Below, one piece after another: positions 45,706 through 54,655 of a stretch of DNA of 64,000 nucleotides. The position numbers were made by a program, and so were the translations under genes. Under the pieces are notes generated by a model. The model made no database searches and was not told where the DNA came from. It saw only the letters and a list, made by a program, of their open reading frames with translations. Numbering within the stretch: position 1 is the stretch's first letter; every line of letters begins with the position of its first letter. The DNA is from 4572-13 sp964594065 (GTDB lineage: Bacteria > Planctomycetota > Phycisphaerae > Sedimentisphaerales > Anaerohalosphaeraceae): contig CAZQKX010000001.1 in NCBI GenBank assembly GCA_964594065.1, positions 62,001-126,000 of the forward strand, given 5' to 3'.

Positions 45706-45731
45706 TAGAACGATACCGTGAGGAATTTACT

Positions 45732-46607
45732 ATGTTGTCGCCTGAATTAGTCAAAAAGATCAAACAGATTCAGATTTATACTTCCCGGATGGTTAACGCC
45801 AGTTTCGCCGGTCAGTATGAAAGCGTTTTCAAGGGACGCGGCATGCAATTTGAGGAGGTACGGGAATACACGCCCGGTGATGATGTGCGAACGATTGACT
45901 GGAATGTAACGGCTCGTGCGGGCAAGCCGTATATTAAGCGATTTGTCGAAGAACGTGAGATGACCCTGATGCTGTTGGCGGACATGAGCGCCTCCGGCGA
46001 TTTCGGCACCCGCGGAAAACTCAAGAATGAACTGGCCGCTGAGTTTTGTGCCGTACTGGCTTTTGCCGCCATTCGGAATAATGATAAAGTCGGGTTAATT
46101 ATTTTTACTGATCAGGTGGAACTGTTTATCCCTCCTAAAAAGGGAACGACTCATGTCCTGCGTCTCATTCGGGAGCTTTTGTGTTTTAAGCTACCTGATA
46201 AAAAAACGAATATACCGTTGGCGCTGGATTATCTGGCCAGCGTTATTCGGAAACGAGCTACGGTTTTTCTGGTTTCAGATTTTATTGCGGACAACTTTTC
46301 CCGGTCCATGGCATTGGTCAATAAACGTCACGATGTGATCGCGGTCAATGTTCAGGACCCGGCAGAAATGGATATCCCGAAGGCCGGTCTTATTGAGTTT
46401 CAGGATGCCGAGACCGGGACTGTACAATTGATCGATTCGTCCGCCGCGGCGTTTCGCAAAAAATATATGCAGGACAATTGCCGACGAAACGACCAACTGG
46501 CCCAGGAGTTTCGCTCGATCAATGTTGATAGTATTCAGATCGAAACCAACAGGCCGTACATTCATGATTTAGTGAAATTTTTCCACATGAGACACCGGAG
46601 AGTATAG
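45732..46607 (+). CDS. DUF58 domain protein (VWA-like partner of MoxR)
   Basis: 291 residues. The DUF58 core has FEEVREYTPGDDVRTIDWNV, followed by KPYIKRFVEEREMTL, and continues as a von Willebrand A-like domain with an intact metal site DMSAS. No signal peptide is evident, so it should be cytoplasmic. It starts 26 bases after the moxR stop. MoxR-DUF58 pairs are a conserved unit; the biochemical target is unknown. Confidence 0.93.
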   Translation: MLSPELVKKIKQIQIYTSRMVNASFAGQYESVFKGRGMQFEEVREYTPGDDVRTIDWNVTARAGKPYIKRFVEEREMTLMLLADMSASGDFGTRGKLKNELAAEFCAVLAFAAIRNNDKVGLIIFTDQVELFIPPKKGTTHVLRLIRELLCFKLPDKKTNIPLALDYLASVIRKRATVFLVSDFIADNFSRSMALVNKRHDVIAVNVQDPAEMDIPKAGLIEFQDAETGTVQLIDSSAAAFRKKYMQDNCRRNDQLAQEFRSINVDSIQIETNRPYIHDLVKFFHMRHRRV

Positions 46608-46619
46608 AGAATTATTTTC

Positions 46620-47675
46620 ATGGCACAGCGATTAAACTATCTCAGATTATGCTATATCCTGCTTGGCGGGCTGGTATGTTTTTTGGGCTGCGATCAAAAA
46701 ACAAATGACGACCCGGCAGCCTCGGTTAGTTATGCTATTGATGAACCATACGACGAAGGTCCGTTGCATGTACAGGTGCGGATCAGTGATGGTCAGGCAG
46801 TGCTTTCTGATTTATTGACCCTGGAGTTATTTGCGGTAACAGAGTTGGGTTACCAGGTGCAGTTTCCCGCCGTCGCCGAAACGCTCAAACAATTCAGAAT
46901 TTGCAATTACAATGATCAGCCGGAAACATTCTCTGAAAACAATAAGATCGTGACAATCCATCGATATCAACTTGAGCCGCTTGAGTTGGGACGATGCGAA
47001 ATTCCCGCATTGACCTTTACTTTTGGAAAAAAAGGATCATCTAAAGACGACTCTGCTGCCGGGATGTTGACAACAAAACCTGTATGGATTGAGATTACGA
47101 CCTCACTTGCCGCCGATCCAAATGCTTTTATGATCGCTGATATTGACGATGTTGTCGACATGAAGTTCAGCTATTTCCGGCTTTGGGTGTGTCTGGGAAT
47201 TGCTTGTTTATTGGCGGTTGGTATCAGTGTTGGGATGCTTATAAAGCCTAAAAGGAAAATAGAGATTCGAAGAGTATACAAATCTGCCCATGAAATCGCT
47301 TTTGAAGTCTTAAAAGCGATCGCGGCGGAAAATTTAGTCGAGCAGGGCCGGATCAAGGAATTTTATGAAAAGCTCAGTACCTGTCTGCGTCAGTATATTG
47401 AAAATCGATTCCAATTGCGTGCTCCGGAGCAGACTACGGAAGAATTTCTTGAACAGTTAAAGACATCTAATGTATTAAAATTGGAACATAAGCAGCAGTT
47501 GCAAAAATTCCTGGAACACTGTGACCTGGTTAAATTTGCCCGTTACCAACCCAGCGATGAACAAATCAATGAATCACTGACGATCGCAGAAGGATTTGTA
47601 GAGAAAACTAAATCAGATGAGCATGTAGTGGATGTTACCGAAGTTCCGCAAGCAGGCGGGGAGGTGGTTTCGTAA
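46620..47675 (+). CDS. Membrane-anchored Bat-operon protein (BatD/DUF4381-like), probable lipoprotein
   Basis: 351 residues: a signal segment with lipobox-like FLGC (Cys24), a periplasmic beta-rich domain (about 35-170), one transmembrane helix (about 183-207, LWVCLGIACLLAVGISVGML) and a cytoplasmic helical region with YEKLSTCLRQYIENRF, a pattern shared with the C-terminal part of BatD-like and DUF4381 proteins. This gene fills the position of the small hypothetical gene between DUF58 and batA in related operons. Having both a lipobox and an internal helix is unusual; a cleaved signal without lipidation is the alternative. Its stop is followed directly by the next ATG. Confidence 0.75.
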   Translation: MAQRLNYLRLCYILLGGLVCFLGCDQKTNDDPAASVSYAIDEPYDEGPLHVQVRISDGQAVLSDLLTLELFAVTELGYQVQFPAVAETLKQFRICNYNDQPETFSENNKIVTIHRYQLEPLELGRCEIPALTFTFGKKGSSKDDSAAGMLTTKPVWIEITTSLAADPNAFMIADIDDVVDMKFSYFRLWVCLGIACLLAVGISVGMLIKPKRKIEIRRVYKSAHEIAFEVLKAIAAENLVEQGRIKEFYEKLSTCLRQYIENRFQLRAPEQTTEEFLEQLKTSNVLKLEHKQQLQKFLEHCDLVKFARYQPSDEQINESLTIAEGFVEKTKSDEHVVDVTEVPQAGGEVVS

Positions 47676-48731
47676 ATGCTTCACTCGTCCTGGGCCATTC
47701 TGTTGCTGTTGTGTGTGCCGCTTCTTATAGTGATTCGCTGGAAATGTCAAGGCACTGCTTCGATTAAGTATTCGGCTCTGTCAAAATTTCAGCAGTGTCC
47801 GGTTTCCTGGCGACAGCGATTACGGCCGCTGCAGTTTATTGCACGATTGGTCTGTGTTGCTTTACTGGTGATCGCTCTGGCTCGTCCGCGGAAAGGGATG
47901 AAGATCGAGCAGATATCTACCGAAGGCGTGGCTATGATGATCGTTGTTGACCGCTCAGGCAGTATGGCCGAGGCGATGTTGTATAAGGGACAGCAACTGA
48001 ATCGTCTGGAGGTCGTCAAGAAGGTTGTAGCCGATTTTATTGCCGGGGATGGCAAAGACTACCGCGGACGAATTGGCGATATGGTCGGACTGGTGACCTA
48101 TGCCCGTTATGCAGACACGCAGTGCCCACTGGTACGAGGCAATACGATTATCACCGATTTTCTTAGGGAAACACAGCTTGTTACCCAGCGGTCCGAAGAC
48201 GGTACGGCTATTGGTGAAGGGATTGCGGTTGCCTCAGCCCGGCTTCAAAAAGCCGAAAGCCAGATTCTGGAGGATCAGGCAAGGCTGATGTCCGAACAAC
48301 AAAAAGAAAACCCGGATTTTACGATAAAAAGCAAGGTCATTATTCTGTTGACCGACGGTGTCAATAATGCGGGCCAATATCATCCGCTTGAAGCAGCCAA
48401 ATTGGCGGCAGAATGGGGAATCAAGATTTACACGATCGGTATTGGTTCACAAGTCCGTCAGCGGGGAATTTTTTCGATGATGGGCCCTTCGCTGGATGAA
48501 CGTTTATTGAAACAGATTGCCGAAGAAACAGGAGCTTTTTATGCCCGGGCCGATAATGCCGAGCAGCTACGAAAGATCTATAAGAAAATCGATGCACTTG
48601 AAAAAACAGATGTCAAGAGCATTGAATATGTGGACTATGCGGAACAATTCAGTCCCTGGGCAATAGCAGCCTTGGGTGTACTATTGTTTGAGATATTGGC
48701 AGGCTCGACTGTTTTCAGGAAAATACCTTAG
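47676..48731 (+). CDS. batA: BatA-like von Willebrand factor A membrane protein
   Basis: 351 residues with two N-terminal hydrophobic segments (SWAILLLLCVPLLIVI and the LQFIARLVCVALLVIALARP stretch), a VWA domain with intact MIDAS start (VVDRSGSM) and later TDGVNN, and a C-terminal transmembrane helix (WAIAALGVLLFEILAG). This matches BatA in length and topology. The start codon abuts the preceding stop, indicating translational coupling. It is predicted to form a membrane complex with BatB. Confidence 0.92.
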   Translation: MLHSSWAILLLLCVPLLIVIRWKCQGTASIKYSALSKFQQCPVSWRQRLRPLQFIARLVCVALLVIALARPRKGMKIEQISTEGVAMMIVVDRSGSMAEAMLYKGQQLNRLEVVKKVVADFIAGDGKDYRGRIGDMVGLVTYARYADTQCPLVRGNTIITDFLRETQLVTQRSEDGTAIGEGIAVASARLQKAESQILEDQARLMSEQQKENPDFTIKSKVIILLTDGVNNAGQYHPLEAAKLAAEWGIKIYTIGIGSQVRQRGIFSMMGPSLDERLLKQIAEETGAFYARADNAEQLRKIYKKIDALEKTDVKSIEYVDYAEQFSPWAIAALGVLLFEILAGSTVFRKIP

Positions 48732-48743
48732 GGATGGTGACGG

Positions 48744-49757
48744 ATGCAGTTTAAACAATACGATGCTTTTTATGCTTTATTTTTACTGGTGTTTCCGGTG
48801 ATACCTGCTTATCTCTGGTGTTTTTGGCGAAAGCGAAAGACGCTGAACATTCTGGCACAGACGGATTTACTCGAGACCATCAATCCCTTTGCCAGTTTGT
48901 CCAGGCAGGTCTTTAAATCATGTTTGTTGATTGCTGCTTTTGCGTCCATCGTATTGGCCCTGACGCGTCCTGCCTGGAACCCCACGCCGCGCGAAGTCAA
49001 ACGCAAAGGACGGGATGTTGTGATCCTGCTGGATACGTCACGGTCGATGCTGGCTGAGGATATCAAACCAAATCGACTGGAGCGGGCCAAATTAGCGATT
49101 GGCGATTTGATGGAAACCATTCGCGGTGACCGGATCGGGATTATCACCTTTGCCGGCAGCGCTTCTGTCAAGTGTCCGCTGACGCAGGATTATCCATTTG
49201 TGCGTATGGCATTGGATCAGATCAGCACCGAAAGCGCTCCCAGGGGCGGCACTAATGTTGGCGATGTGATCCGCAAAGCTGTGAACGATGTCTTTGATCA
49301 GCAGGTCAAAGAGTACAAGGACATTGTTTTGATTACGGACTGTGATGATCTGGAAGAAAGTTTTCCTGTTCAGGCTGCCGAGAAAGCCGGACAGGAAGGC
49401 ATTCGCATTATTGCAGTCGGATTGGGCAATCCGAATGAGGGGGCCAGGATCCCGGTCATAGAGTCTAATGGCACAAAAACATTCCTGAAGTATCAGGGGC
49501 AGGAAGTCTGGACTAAACTGGATGAGCAGACATTGCGGCAGATTGCCGCGGCAACGCCGGGAGGCGCTTATATACCCGTTGAGACCGGCACCTTCGATCT
49601 GGGGCAGATTTATAATGATTTAGTTTTTTCTGCCCAGCGAAGAGAACTTGAATCGACCACGGTTCTGGAATATGATGAAAAATTCCAAGTATTCCTGGCG
49701 TTGGCATTAATTTTGATTGTAACCGAGGGTTTTGTCAGTGAACGCAAAAGAATGTAA
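48744..49757 (+). CDS. batB: BatB-like von Willebrand factor A membrane protein
   Basis: 337 residues with the same two-helix/VWA/one-helix topology as BatA and a MIDAS start LLDTSRSMLAEDIKPNRLERAK-type region (DTSRS), a hallmark of the BatB branch. It begins 12 bases after batA and overlaps the start of batC by about 20 bases. Confidence 0.92.
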   Translation: MQFKQYDAFYALFLLVFPVIPAYLWCFWRKRKTLNILAQTDLLETINPFASLSRQVFKSCLLIAAFASIVLALTRPAWNPTPREVKRKGRDVVILLDTSRSMLAEDIKPNRLERAKLAIGDLMETIRGDRIGIITFAGSASVKCPLTQDYPFVRMALDQISTESAPRGGTNVGDVIRKAVNDVFDQQVKEYKDIVLITDCDDLEESFPVQAAEKAGQEGIRIIAVGLGNPNEGARIPVIESNGTKTFLKYQGQEVWTKLDEQTLRQIAAATPGGAYIPVETGTFDLGQIYNDLVFSAQRRELESTTVLEYDEKFQVFLALALILIVTEGFVSERKRM

Positions 49758-50871
49758 ATTGTTGTTAACGGTTCTGTTGGTCCTTGTGTCCGGGGCTGTG
49801 AGTACCAAATCTGTCAAAAAACAGATTTCCGAGGGCAATGCTCAGTACCAGCAGGGTGACTATAAGCAGGCCGCTGAGACCTACGAACAGGTTCTGAAAG
49901 AGAATCCGCAAATTGCCGAGGCCCAATTCAACAAAGCCAATGCGTTGTATCGTCAGAAAGACTTTGATGCCGCGATCGACTTTTATCAAAAGGCAGCGGT
50001 CACAAGCGAGGATCCCGATCTTATTGCCAAGGCCAAATATAACCTCGGCAACAGCTTTTTCAGTCGGGGTTTGCAACAACAAAATGATCCTGAAAAGGCC
50101 ATCGAAAGCTTTGAATCGGGGATTGACTGTTGGCGCCAGGCACAACAGATGAAACCCGCCAATCCTGCTGCGGCCAGAAATATAGAAGTGGCACGCTTGA
50201 CGATTCAGCAGATAAAACAGCTTTTAGAACAGCAGAAACAGCAACAGCAGCAGCAACAGGACCTGCAAAAAAACCTTGAAGAGCTAAAAGACAAACAACA
50301 GGAACTTCAAAAACAAACGCAGAACGCCCAATCACAGCAGCAGGGAAACCAGCAGTTAACCGACCAGCAATCTGAACTGAATGAACAAACACAACAAACA
50401 CTTGAGCAGATGCAGCAAATGGCTCAACAACCTCAGAATGCACAAAATCAATCCGAGCAAAATCAGCAGCAAAGCCAAAAGCTTCAGGAAGCAACCGGGC
50501 AGATGGAGCAGGCCGCCGGCAGTCAGCAGCAGGCAAAAGAAAACCTGGAGCAATCTCAATTAACAGATGCGGTTGACAATCAGAAAAATGCGACGGACCA
50601 TATTCAAAAAGCGATTGATGCCTTAAAAGATGAAAAGCAGGATGATCAACAGCAACAGTCAAAAGACCAGCAGGATAGTCAGCAGGAGCAGGAAGCTGAG
50701 CAGCAGCCCCAGCAACAGCAAGATCAATCACAACAGCAGCAGGAAGCAGAAGAACAAAAAGCCCAGGCGGCTGAGGCTACTGCCGATGAGATACTGGACA
50801 AAGAAGAAGAAAACCGTGAAAAACGCCGCATCTTGATTCGAGGCCGAAAGGAAGTCGAAAAGGATTGGTAA
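49738..50871 (+). CDS. batC: BatC-like TPR protein with long glutamine-rich segment
   Basis: The GTG start at 49738 is favoured because GAGGG lies 8 bases upstream; a TTG two codons earlier would be too close to it. A signal segment (CKLLLTVLLVLVSGAVS) is followed by about three TPR repeats (residues ~25-135, QYQQGDYKQAAETYEQVL first). A very Gln/Glu/Lys-rich, probably coiled-coil region covers ~155-345, with long CAG/CAA codon runs. The conserved batC end REKRR...KEVEKDW closes the protein. The Gln-rich part is much longer than in typical BatC proteins. It is likely a periplasmic or membrane-associated scaffold for BatA/BatB. Confidence 0.88.
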   Translation: MNAKECKLLLTVLLVLVSGAVSTKSVKKQISEGNAQYQQGDYKQAAETYEQVLKENPQIAEAQFNKANALYRQKDFDAAIDFYQKAAVTSEDPDLIAKAKYNLGNSFFSRGLQQQNDPEKAIESFESGIDCWRQAQQMKPANPAAARNIEVARLTIQQIKQLLEQQKQQQQQQQDLQKNLEELKDKQQELQKQTQNAQSQQQGNQQLTDQQSELNEQTQQTLEQMQQMAQQPQNAQNQSEQNQQQSQKLQEATGQMEQAAGSQQQAKENLEQSQLTDAVDNQKNATDHIQKAIDALKDEKQDDQQQQSKDQQDSQQEQEAEQQPQQQQDQSQQQQEAEEQKAQAAEATADEILDKEEENREKRRILIRGRKEVEKDW

Positions 50872-50872
50872 T

Positions 50873-52681
50873 TTGAAAGTGTGCCGACAAAAAATGTTTT
50901 GGAGCATATTGTATCTGATTCTGATGGGCGGACAAGCTCAATCTGCAGTACAGGTTTATGCACAGATCGATCGATCCATGCCTATTTTCACAGACAGTAC
51001 TTTTTCTTACAGTATCATAGTTGCCAACGGAGGACGGCCGGAAAAAGTTGATATATCAGCTCTTGAGCTATATTCTCCTGCAGGCCCTTCAACACAAAGT
51101 CGGAGTTCAATTGTTAATGGAAAATCATCAACCTACCAGATTCTCAGCTATCAAATGACCGCACCTTCTGCGGGTCAGCATACAATTCCTTCAGTAAAGG
51201 TTCTTGTCGGAGGAAAAGAATATCAAACAACTCCGATAAAAATATCTGTTTTCAAGCCAGGTACAAAAAAGAAAATTGAAGTTCGGACAAATCTATCTTC
51301 ACAGACATGCTATGTAGGCCAGCCGATCGTGTTTAATATGTCTTTTACTGTTTGGAAAGGTATCGTAGAAGCTGAACAGATTACAAATATTAATATTCAT
51401 ATTCCATTTCTTAAAGACGATCAATTTTATATGGAAGATGTTGACGCTGCTTCTCAAGATTTAACAAAGATAGCTTTGCGAGTCAATGGACAGAAAGAAT
51501 ATGTGTATCAAGATCAGGTAAGACATCAGGGGGTCGACTGTATTCGTATTCAATTTATAAAGATACTGATTCCCCAAAACGCTGGTTCGATGCAACTGGA
51601 ACCTGCCTCAGTAATCGCTGATCTGGCAGTGGGCCGTAGGCAAACACGTGGATTTTTTGGCGCACAATACGAATATGAATTTAAGCAGTTTTCCTTCCGG
51701 TCCGAGTCACTTCCATTCGAAGTGCGAGCTATACCCCAGTCTGGAAAACCGGTTGATTTCTACGGGCTTGTCGGCAATTACACGATTTCAGCTGATGCGA
51801 CACCCAAAGAAGTTAACGTCGGGGACCCGGTTACATTAACGATCCATATTGGCGGCAGTCAGTACTTAAAGCCGGTACAGTGGCCTGATCTGGAAACGAT
51901 CCCCAAAATGGCTGAATCGTTTAAGATGCCGTCTGAGCGTTCTGATGGAGAAATACAAAATAATGTGAAAGTTTTCACGCAAACAATTCGGCCCAATCAC
52001 GACGATGTTACACAAGTACCGCCAATCCCACTAAGCTTTTTTGATGTCAGCACGGGGCAGTATCGGACAGTTTATACAAAGCCCATTCCGCTGCAGGTGT
52101 CACCGACTCGTATCGTGACCGGTGATGATGTCGAAAGCCGGCAATTATCAACTTCCAGAAAGCAGATCGAAGCCATCCGAGAAGGATTGTCGGCGAATTA
52201 TACATCTTTAGATGCGCTGGTGAATCAACGCTTCTCTCCATTGATTGCGATGACGGGTTCTGCCTTTATTTTCTTGTATATCGTTCCATTGATCGGGTTG
52301 ACAGGCAGTGCTGTAGTGCGGTACATGATGGCCGATAGCCCGCAGCGACAGGCTTTGGGCAAGCGCAAAAAAGCGTATTCACATGCAACAACATTGATCC
52401 GAAACGCATTAGACCACGAAAAACCGTCCCAGCAGGTTCTGCTTGCGTTAAAGCAGTATGTTGCCGATAAATTTGGAAAACCCGCCGGGTCACTCACTGC
52501 GATAGAGTGTAAAAATATCATCACTGAAAACATAAACGATGCTGAATTGTCATCGATGTATCAGGCAATCATGGAGCAAACCGAAGCATCTGAATACAGT
52601 CCGATGGCATTTAAACTGACAAAGGAAAAACAAAAAGAGATCATCCGGCTTTTGTCCAAAATAGAGAAAAAGATAAAATGA
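50873..52681 (+). CDS. batD: BatD-like membrane protein
   Basis: 602 residues. The TTG start is preceded by AAGGA at a normal distance and lies 1 base after the batC stop; an internal ATG seven codons later is an alternative. A signal peptide (FWSILYLILMGGQAQSA) is followed by tandem Ig-like BatD beta-sandwich domains (about 30-450), a transmembrane segment (AFIFLYIVPLIGLTGSAVV) and a cytoplasmic helical C-terminus (LKQYVADKFGKPAGSLTA). This is the full BatD layout. It overlaps the next gene by the four bases ATGA. Confidence 0.9.
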   Translation: MKVCRQKMFWSILYLILMGGQAQSAVQVYAQIDRSMPIFTDSTFSYSIIVANGGRPEKVDISALELYSPAGPSTQSRSSIVNGKSSTYQILSYQMTAPSAGQHTIPSVKVLVGGKEYQTTPIKISVFKPGTKKKIEVRTNLSSQTCYVGQPIVFNMSFTVWKGIVEAEQITNINIHIPFLKDDQFYMEDVDAASQDLTKIALRVNGQKEYVYQDQVRHQGVDCIRIQFIKILIPQNAGSMQLEPASVIADLAVGRRQTRGFFGAQYEYEFKQFSFRSESLPFEVRAIPQSGKPVDFYGLVGNYTISADATPKEVNVGDPVTLTIHIGGSQYLKPVQWPDLETIPKMAESFKMPSERSDGEIQNNVKVFTQTIRPNHDDVTQVPPIPLSFFDVSTGQYRTVYTKPIPLQVSPTRIVTGDDVESRQLSTSRKQIEAIREGLSANYTSLDALVNQRFSPLIAMTGSAFIFLYIVPLIGLTGSAVVRYMMADSPQRQALGKRKKAYSHATTLIRNALDHEKPSQQVLLALKQYVADKFGKPAGSLTAIECKNIITENINDAELSSMYQAIMEQTEASEYSPMAFKLTKEKQKEIIRLLSKIEKKIK

Positions 52682-53493
52682 GATCAAGACATTTTACATG
52701 CTGGCTGTATTTACTATTTTGTATTTTGTGTGTCAATGCACATGCGGCAATGACAAAAGACGAAATACATCTTGCCTATACACAAGCCAACGAAGAATTT
52801 TCACAAGCCAATAAAGTTCCAGATGACTCTGACCGGGCACAGGCCCTCTATCAACAGGCTATCATCGGTTATGAAAAGATCATCGAGACGGGAGGGATTC
52901 ATAATGCGATGCTGTATTATAATCTTGCAAACAGCTATCTGCTGACCGATGATCTCGGAAGGGCCATCTTAAATTATCGGCGGGCACAGCGTCTGGACAG
53001 TTCCAATCCGGATATTCACAAGAATCTGAATTTTGCACGAAGCAAGCGGATCGATCAATTTGCTGCGACGACTCAAAAAAAGATATTAGGGCGACTTTTT
53101 TTCTGGCATTATGATTTCGCTATGAAAACACGGTTTGTTATCGGGGGAATATGTTTGTCGGTCCTGTGTATCTGGTTAATGTTCAGGATATGGATCGTCA
53201 AGTGGCCTGCAGTAATTCCCGTGTGTGGTATCATGTTGCTCCTGCTGGTCGCTATGGTTGTTTCAGTAGCGGTCCAGCAGTATACATTGTCAACGCATCG
53301 CAGTGGTGTGATCGTCGCAGATTCTATTGTTGCCCGACAAGGAGACAGTGATAACTATCCGGAAAGCTTCAGCCAGCCACTTCATGCGGGAATTGAGTTT
53401 GATGTTATTGAACAGCGGTCCGACTGGCTTCACATTACACTATCCAGTGATCAGGATACCTGGATCCCGGCTTATTCCGCAGAGTTGATTTAA
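52678..53493 (+). CDS. batE: BatE-like TPR/SH3 membrane protein
   Basis: 271 residues: signal peptide (about 1-22), TPR repeats (about 30-120, YYNLANSYLLTDDLGRAILN with YRRAQRLDSSNPD), two hydrophobic segments (about 138-160 and 165-190), and a C-terminal SH3-like domain (GVIVADSIVARQGDSDNY to SAELI). It is coupled to batD by an ATGA overlap and is the last gene of the operon. BatE in Bacteroides is linked to oxygen and stress tolerance; the mechanism is unknown. Confidence 0.88.
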   Translation: MRSRHFTCWLYLLFCILCVNAHAAMTKDEIHLAYTQANEEFSQANKVPDDSDRAQALYQQAIIGYEKIIETGGIHNAMLYYNLANSYLLTDDLGRAILNYRRAQRLDSSNPDIHKNLNFARSKRIDQFAATTQKKILGRLFFWHYDFAMKTRFVIGGICLSVLCIWLMFRIWIVKWPAVIPVCGIMLLLLVAMVVSVAVQQYTLSTHRSGVIVADSIVARQGDSDNYPESFSQPLHAGIEFDVIEQRSDWLHITLSSDQDTWIPAYSAELI

Positions 53494-53687
53494 CTGCTTT
53501 TTAGCTTTGGCCCTATTGGCAAATGGCTGCACATTACATGCAAGATGTTTTCAGGCAGCAGATGATGTTATAATTTAGTCAATAGCCGATTGTCAGTGTT
53601 TCGTGGAATAATATCACTTGTATTGACGGAGGATTTTCAGCGATAAAAAACATGGATTTCAAGGGCATGTTATTGTATTATTGAGAC

Positions 53688-54527
53688 ATGGGTTTTGATC
53701 GTGTTACAATTCGTCGCATGGGGTGGTTCTATTGTGCCAGGGATTGGTCATGGGAAAGCCTGGGTAAGCCTCAGGGGCAATCCCTGTGGCCCAGTGAAAA
53801 AATACCGTATACATGGAATTGGGATCTTTGGACTGTTCTTGAAGGATCAGGACACCTGGTCATAAACGACCAAACCTATGATCTATCCAGCGGAGATTGT
53901 TTTGTCCTGCAGGGCTCAGACCACCTTATCGGCACGCATGCCCCTCATGATCCTCTCGTGGTTGTTGCGGTTCATTTTGACTATCTGGATACAGATGGCA
54001 ACTTGATCCTGGCACGACAGCATCCCCTTTATCACAAAATCGAACATCTGCGTTTTTTCACACATCTGCTGGAACGTATTGATAAAGCCTGGCATGACCA
54101 TAAGATCCGGACTTCCATTGCCGAATTCTGGCTGCATGCCTGTTTGGAGGAGCTCGAACAACAGGATAAGTACACCCAGTTGACCGGTTCGCTTCGAAAA
54201 CAGGTTACTTACTTTGAGCAGCTCTGCAAAGAGATCCGAGATCACCCGGAGAAACGTTACTGTATTGATGAGTTAGCTGAAAGATCGGGCTATACACGCC
54301 GGCATTTTGCGCGTCTGTTCAAAGAGTTTCAGGGACTCAGTCCCCAGGATTTTATTGTCAACAGCCGAATAGAGAAGGCCAGATCTCTTTTGTATTCATC
54401 CAGCTACTCCATTGGGCGCATTGCAGAATTGGCCGGTTATCATGATATTTCCTTTTTCAGCCGCCATTTCAAAGCCAGAACGGGACTGAGCCCTACACAG
54501 TGCCGGAGATATTACAAGCAGGGGTAA
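53688..54527 (+). CDS. AraC-family transcriptional regulator (GH105 locus)
   Basis: 279 residues with a cupin-like sensor half (NWDLWTVLEGSGHLVINDQT, then LSSGDCFVLQGSDHL) and a C-terminal double helix-turn-helix (about 180-275; ELAERSGYTRRHFARLFKEF and IAELAGYHDISFFSRHFKA). It stands alone before the GH105-like gene in the same direction and probably activates it (inference). The ATG has only a weak ribosome site (GAG). A ten-codon frame (53652-53684) ends just before it and might couple its translation. It is similar in layout to the regulator at 388-1230 but not a close copy. Confidence 0.88.
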   Translation: MGFDRVTIRRMGWFYCARDWSWESLGKPQGQSLWPSEKIPYTWNWDLWTVLEGSGHLVINDQTYDLSSGDCFVLQGSDHLIGTHAPHDPLVVVAVHFDYLDTDGNLILARQHPLYHKIEHLRFFTHLLERIDKAWHDHKIRTSIAEFWLHACLEELEQQDKYTQLTGSLRKQVTYFEQLCKEIRDHPEKRYCIDELAERSGYTRRHFARLFKEFQGLSPQDFIVNSRIEKARSLLYSSSYSIGRIAELAGYHDISFFSRHFKARTGLSPTQCRRYYKQG

Positions 54528-54655
54528 TGTCCCAATAATTCAAAACTTTGTCACCTTTATCCATTGAAAAACGTCGCTGAGAAGCATAAAATAAGTTTTC
54601 GCGGTAAATCTTGAATCAACACCTGAAATCAAAAGTACAAATACAGGAGACAACC

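Noticed and set aside
50060..50731. 223-codon minus-strand frame opposite batC
   Set aside because: It exists because the CAG/CAA-rich strand has few stop codons on its complement; the encoded Ala/Leu-rich sequence has no start signal or family match.
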